The translations under genes were made by a program, and so were the position numbers. Shown one piece after another: positions 16,001-17,329 of a DNA stretch of 17,329 nucleotides. The stretch is from positions 1-17,329 of the forward strand of contig CAMIVJ010000013.1 in the NCBI GenBank assembly GCA_946401765.1. The letters run 5' to 3'. A model generated the notes under the pieces. That model did no database searches, had not been told where the DNA came from, and saw only the letters and a program-made list of their open reading frames with translations. Position 1 is the first letter of the stretch. The number at the start of each line of letters is the position of its first letter. The DNA comes from an uncultured bacterium. Its GTDB lineage: Bacteria; Verrucomicrobiota; Kiritimatiellia; RFP12; UBA1067.

Positions 16001-16199
16001 GCGAAACTACCCACAGGCCGTCGCGCTCACGTGCCGACTTCACCGTCGTGCCCCGAAGTACGGCCGAGCCGACGGCGTCGCGCGAGACGAACGCCTCGGC
16101 CGCCGCGCGCACGGCGTCTTCGTCCACTGTCGCCGAAAGCGCAGCCGAAGCCGCCGCGACGCAAAGAATGCTCGCCGCGTTTCTCATGGTCCTTTGCAT
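13047..16199 (-). CDS. Secreted C10 (streptopain-like) cysteine protease with accessory C-terminal half
   Basis: C10 peptidases are secreted papain-fold cysteine proteases made as zymogens. The 1050 residues begin with a signal peptide (cleavage near residue 23, ALSA/T). Residues about 24-140 resemble the C10 propeptide, with GHVILSGSDLADPIVGFSKN at 71-90. The catalytic domain has the nucleophile in PCGCVATATAQ (Cys188), the His in PGHAVVAHGW (His352), and NYGWGGSDDGYYNLDP (371-386), matching the streptopain Cys-His-Trp pattern. Beyond about 410 lie beta-rich modules: an FN3/jelly-roll part with DDF...SGT and ILVDDFRV, a second jelly-roll part, and a C-terminal module with IPYAWFVENGL, DSDGDGQPNWFEYACDTDP and a FFKVVIENE end. 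The DxDGDG stretch is thrombospondin-3-like and may bind calcium. AAGGAG 6 bases upstream supports the start. It lies 31 bases after the GH51 gene. No C10 inhibitor gene is adjacent. Confidence 0.92.
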   Translation of the reverse strand: MQRTMRNAASILCVAAASAALSATVDEDAVRAAAEAFVSRDAVGSAVLRGTTVKSARERDGLWVVSLAPAGHVILSGSDLADPIVGFSKNDFAEPVPDSPAYTMLQCSSDACRAKESAGGERNAKWKRLLEKDVPRIASPSIENPATIVVEPFLKSHYNQWQPYNDYTPVYDSSLDSGVYRGRCPCGCVATATAQGFRYFRWPARIDRVETFNHSFTDTNQTVKTFPLRFEGHVPIDWNSLAYEYVDSTRVCVTNFYPGGYSWWWESNYDLRGGVAEAVRYPIARLIMFADVLARMSFKSSGSGASYNTVAGNAIEWYTQGRNIDATTATDFSQVLSDLRAGVPLQVSIPGHAVVAHGWASDGDSTYLYLNYGWGGSDDGYYNLDPSQNGSPIEDIRVGHYPRARPQIDPLPKVSGTSLSLGWHFPDFYTNKLSGFTVVVSRTATETSQFLDDFSSSSGTSTGDSIYVGEDSSGYDGKLLFTTARYAGSYTFSRSLTLTSASVLTFKLLSYYTLGAVYEVQARFDGGEWETICTPGIVSTGNSGWSTERVYLGDRGGKTAQFRIRNSRSGGSFYSSGKILVDDFRVTEVLMPEDPSSHSFDGKTRSVRVSSLAPGATYSFTVVPQISGALVEGEPSETITASIAGERRTPIPGAQTYVSENLSFSASDTSGTWSYAGTAVDDTTVLDKSRCSISVAISGKLTASSSLSFGWSANNYYGEGSDTLTAVFTAVDGTATTVWSTTNGANIDRQNVSIPLGGFAGQSGKLAITCAHSGSWYVGDQYGGRLYAPRVTNVQVPRVPAVAWNSETLVALGMPEIQSVTATDEGFYAECGLNVTRFTVQCSESVTSLAALPSHLALVGDGDVSVTEKGGGRFVVAVRPSGVTAENARSRMILTLAATDANGTTAYKDLSLRFAPIEAGPSVTVNAASASGAGLTVVIPYAWFVENGLASEGAADEVFRRVALEDSDGDGQPNWFEYACDTDPKSAADKLKCSIEVVNGEGKVTYEPRFLREGFKAVIRGADDLRAAEWTEVTTETSPLHFFKVVIENE

Positions 16200-16230
16200 G
16201 GCCTTCTCCTTGCTCAGCAGTAGACGCTGG

Positions 16231-17329
16231 CTATTCAGATACTACGATGCAGCTTAGCGAATGCGGCGGAAGCGCCACCTTGCCGTCGTTCACCGCAAAC
16301 GCGGTCTTGACCGGCACTACGCGGTTCTCCGCGCCGATGTCGTTGTAGTCGTTGGGCGAGGCGCCCGCGAGCACAGTCGCCTTCAGGGAACCTGACTTCA
16401 CGCCGAGCGCGGCGACGTCAAACGACACAGACTTGTCGGGGCTCTTGTTCACGACGGCGAGAACGCGGCGCGCTCCGTCGTCCGAAACGGTCAGCACCGC
16501 ATCGAGCACGGGCACGCTCGTCCTGCCGTTGGAGAGCGATCCGCAATCCATCGCAAGAGGCGCGACATTCGCCTCGAGAAGATGCGTGTACATCCAGAAC
16601 ACATGGTACGACGTGCGCTTCACGATGCCCTTGTCGTGCACGAACACAGCGCCGCGCGTGTTGACGATCGGCGAGAAGTTCGCCATCTTCACGATGTCGC
16701 AGTGACGCAGGCACGTGTTGAGGAAGCAGGCGGAGAAGAGGGCGTCCGCCATCGTGTAGTATGAGGCAACGTCGTTCTGGCGGCGCTCCTTGTAGTTCAT
16801 CACCGCTCCGCGCCTGAAGTTGCCGAGACCTGGATGGTACCAGCCGCGCAGGTTCCACTCGTCGAACGCGATGCCGATCCTGCCGCCGCCGAATCCGGCC
16901 TTCTCCAGGGTCTTGATCGTGCGCTGGATGTCGGCCTCGGGAGCTTCGGTGCGCATCATGCAGTCAAGGTACGGCGTATCGCCCCTGCCCCACACGAAAT
17001 AGTCGTGTATGCTCACGTAGTCGAGAAGGCGGCCCGCCGCCTTGAGAAGCGGCAGCGTCCAGCTTTCCGCCGGCAATGCGGCGGCGAGGAGCTTTATGCG
17101 GCGGTCGGTGCCGCGCATCATCTTGGCGCTTTCGCGCACAAGCGGACCCCACTGCTCCACGGTCTTGGCGCCGATTTCGTGCCCGCCCCAGTTCTCGTTG
17201 CCCACGCTCCAGTACATCACGTCGTGCGGCTTCTCGTAGCCGTTCGCTATGCGCTGTCGGCCCCATTTGCCGATGTTGAGGTTGCAGTACTCCACCCAGT
17301 CGCTCATCTCCTCCTCGTTGCCGGTGCCC
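16231..17329 (-). CDS. GH51 alpha-L-arabinofuranosidase, C-terminal part (cut by window edge)
   Basis: GH51 enzymes release arabinofuranose from arabinoxylan, arabinan and similar plant polysaccharides by a retaining mechanism. The frame is open to the window end, so the visible 365 residues start inside the gene, reading GTGNEEEMSDWVEYCN, the family's NxGTGxxxEAxxWVEYxN. The ATG at 17307 is therefore internal. The acid/base Glu is in WSVGNENWG (codon 17194-17196) and the nucleophile Glu in IAFDEWN (codon 16858-16860), with VSIHDYF between them. The C-terminal part (from about 16560 down) is the beta-sandwich of the family and ends PPHSLSCIVVSE. A usual GH51 has about 500 residues, so roughly 140 are missing and any signal peptide is unseen. 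It is probably the upstream member of an operon with the protease and repeat-protein genes. Confidence 0.94.
   Translation of the reverse strand, partial: GTGNEEEMSDWVEYCNLNIGKWGRQRIANGYEKPHDVMYWSVGNENWGGHEIGAKTVEQWGPLVRESAKMMRGTDRRIKLLAAALPAESWTLPLLKAAGRLLDYVSIHDYFVWGRGDTPYLDCMMRTEAPEADIQRTIKTLEKAGFGGGRIGIAFDEWNLRGWYHPGLGNFRRGAVMNYKERRQNDVASYYTMADALFSACFLNTCLRHCDIVKMANFSPIVNTRGAVFVHDKGIVKRTSYHVFWMYTHLLEANVAPLAMDCGSLSNGRTSVPVLDAVLTVSDDGARRVLAVVNKSPDKSVSFDVAALGVKSGSLKATVLAGASPNDYNDIGAENRVVPVKTAFAVNDGKVALPPHSLSCIVVSE

Overview
All genes in this G+C-rich window lie on the minus strand, so transcription runs from the high coordinates to the low ones. The content suggests an uncultured member of the Planctomycetota-Verrucomicrobiota-Chlamydiota group, most likely a gut-type Kiritimatiellota or Lentisphaerota relative. 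The evidence is a very large exported beta-strand-repeat protein, a secreted C10 cysteine protease ending in a DxDGDG-type module, a GldA/GldF/GldG/DUF4340 exporter, and a membrane protein ending in a CPxGGxY...CSxxGH tail. This placement is inference; the window has no rRNA or other decisive marker.

Region A (17329-8707) is an exported-protein and carbohydrate cluster in one direction with short gaps. It holds the C-terminal two thirds of a GH51 alpha-L-arabinofuranosidase, a 1050-residue streptopain-like (C10) protease with an accessory C-terminal half, and a 1439-residue autotransporter-associated-repeat protein without a C-terminal barrel. The gaps of 31 and 20 bases leave no room for promoters, so the three are probably cotranscribed. 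Two small hairpins follow the last gene.

Region B (8706-7671) is a single gene for a Tat-type lipoprotein with a D-lyxose-isomerase-like cupin fold. It has its own extended -10 promoter and is followed by a GC-rich hairpin.

Region C (7670-1268) is a tight gene series: ABC ATPase, ABC-2 permease, GldG-like auxiliary protein, DUF4340 protein and recN. The first four form the known GldA-GldF-GldG-DUF4340 exporter module, and recN follows after 3 bases. A 48-base array of heptamers lies between the permease and GldG genes.

Region D (1254-1) holds a lower-G+C gene for a cysteine-rich membrane protein of unknown function, then the start of thymidylate kinase (tmk), which has its own promoter.

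I see no tRNA, rRNA, CRISPR array, insertion sequence or phage gene. The points most worth a second look are the protease/repeat-protein gene pair, the internal duplication and base-composition shift in the repeat protein, the heptamer array, the shared promoter motif, the two possible starts of the cupin lipoprotein, and the tail of the region D membrane protein.
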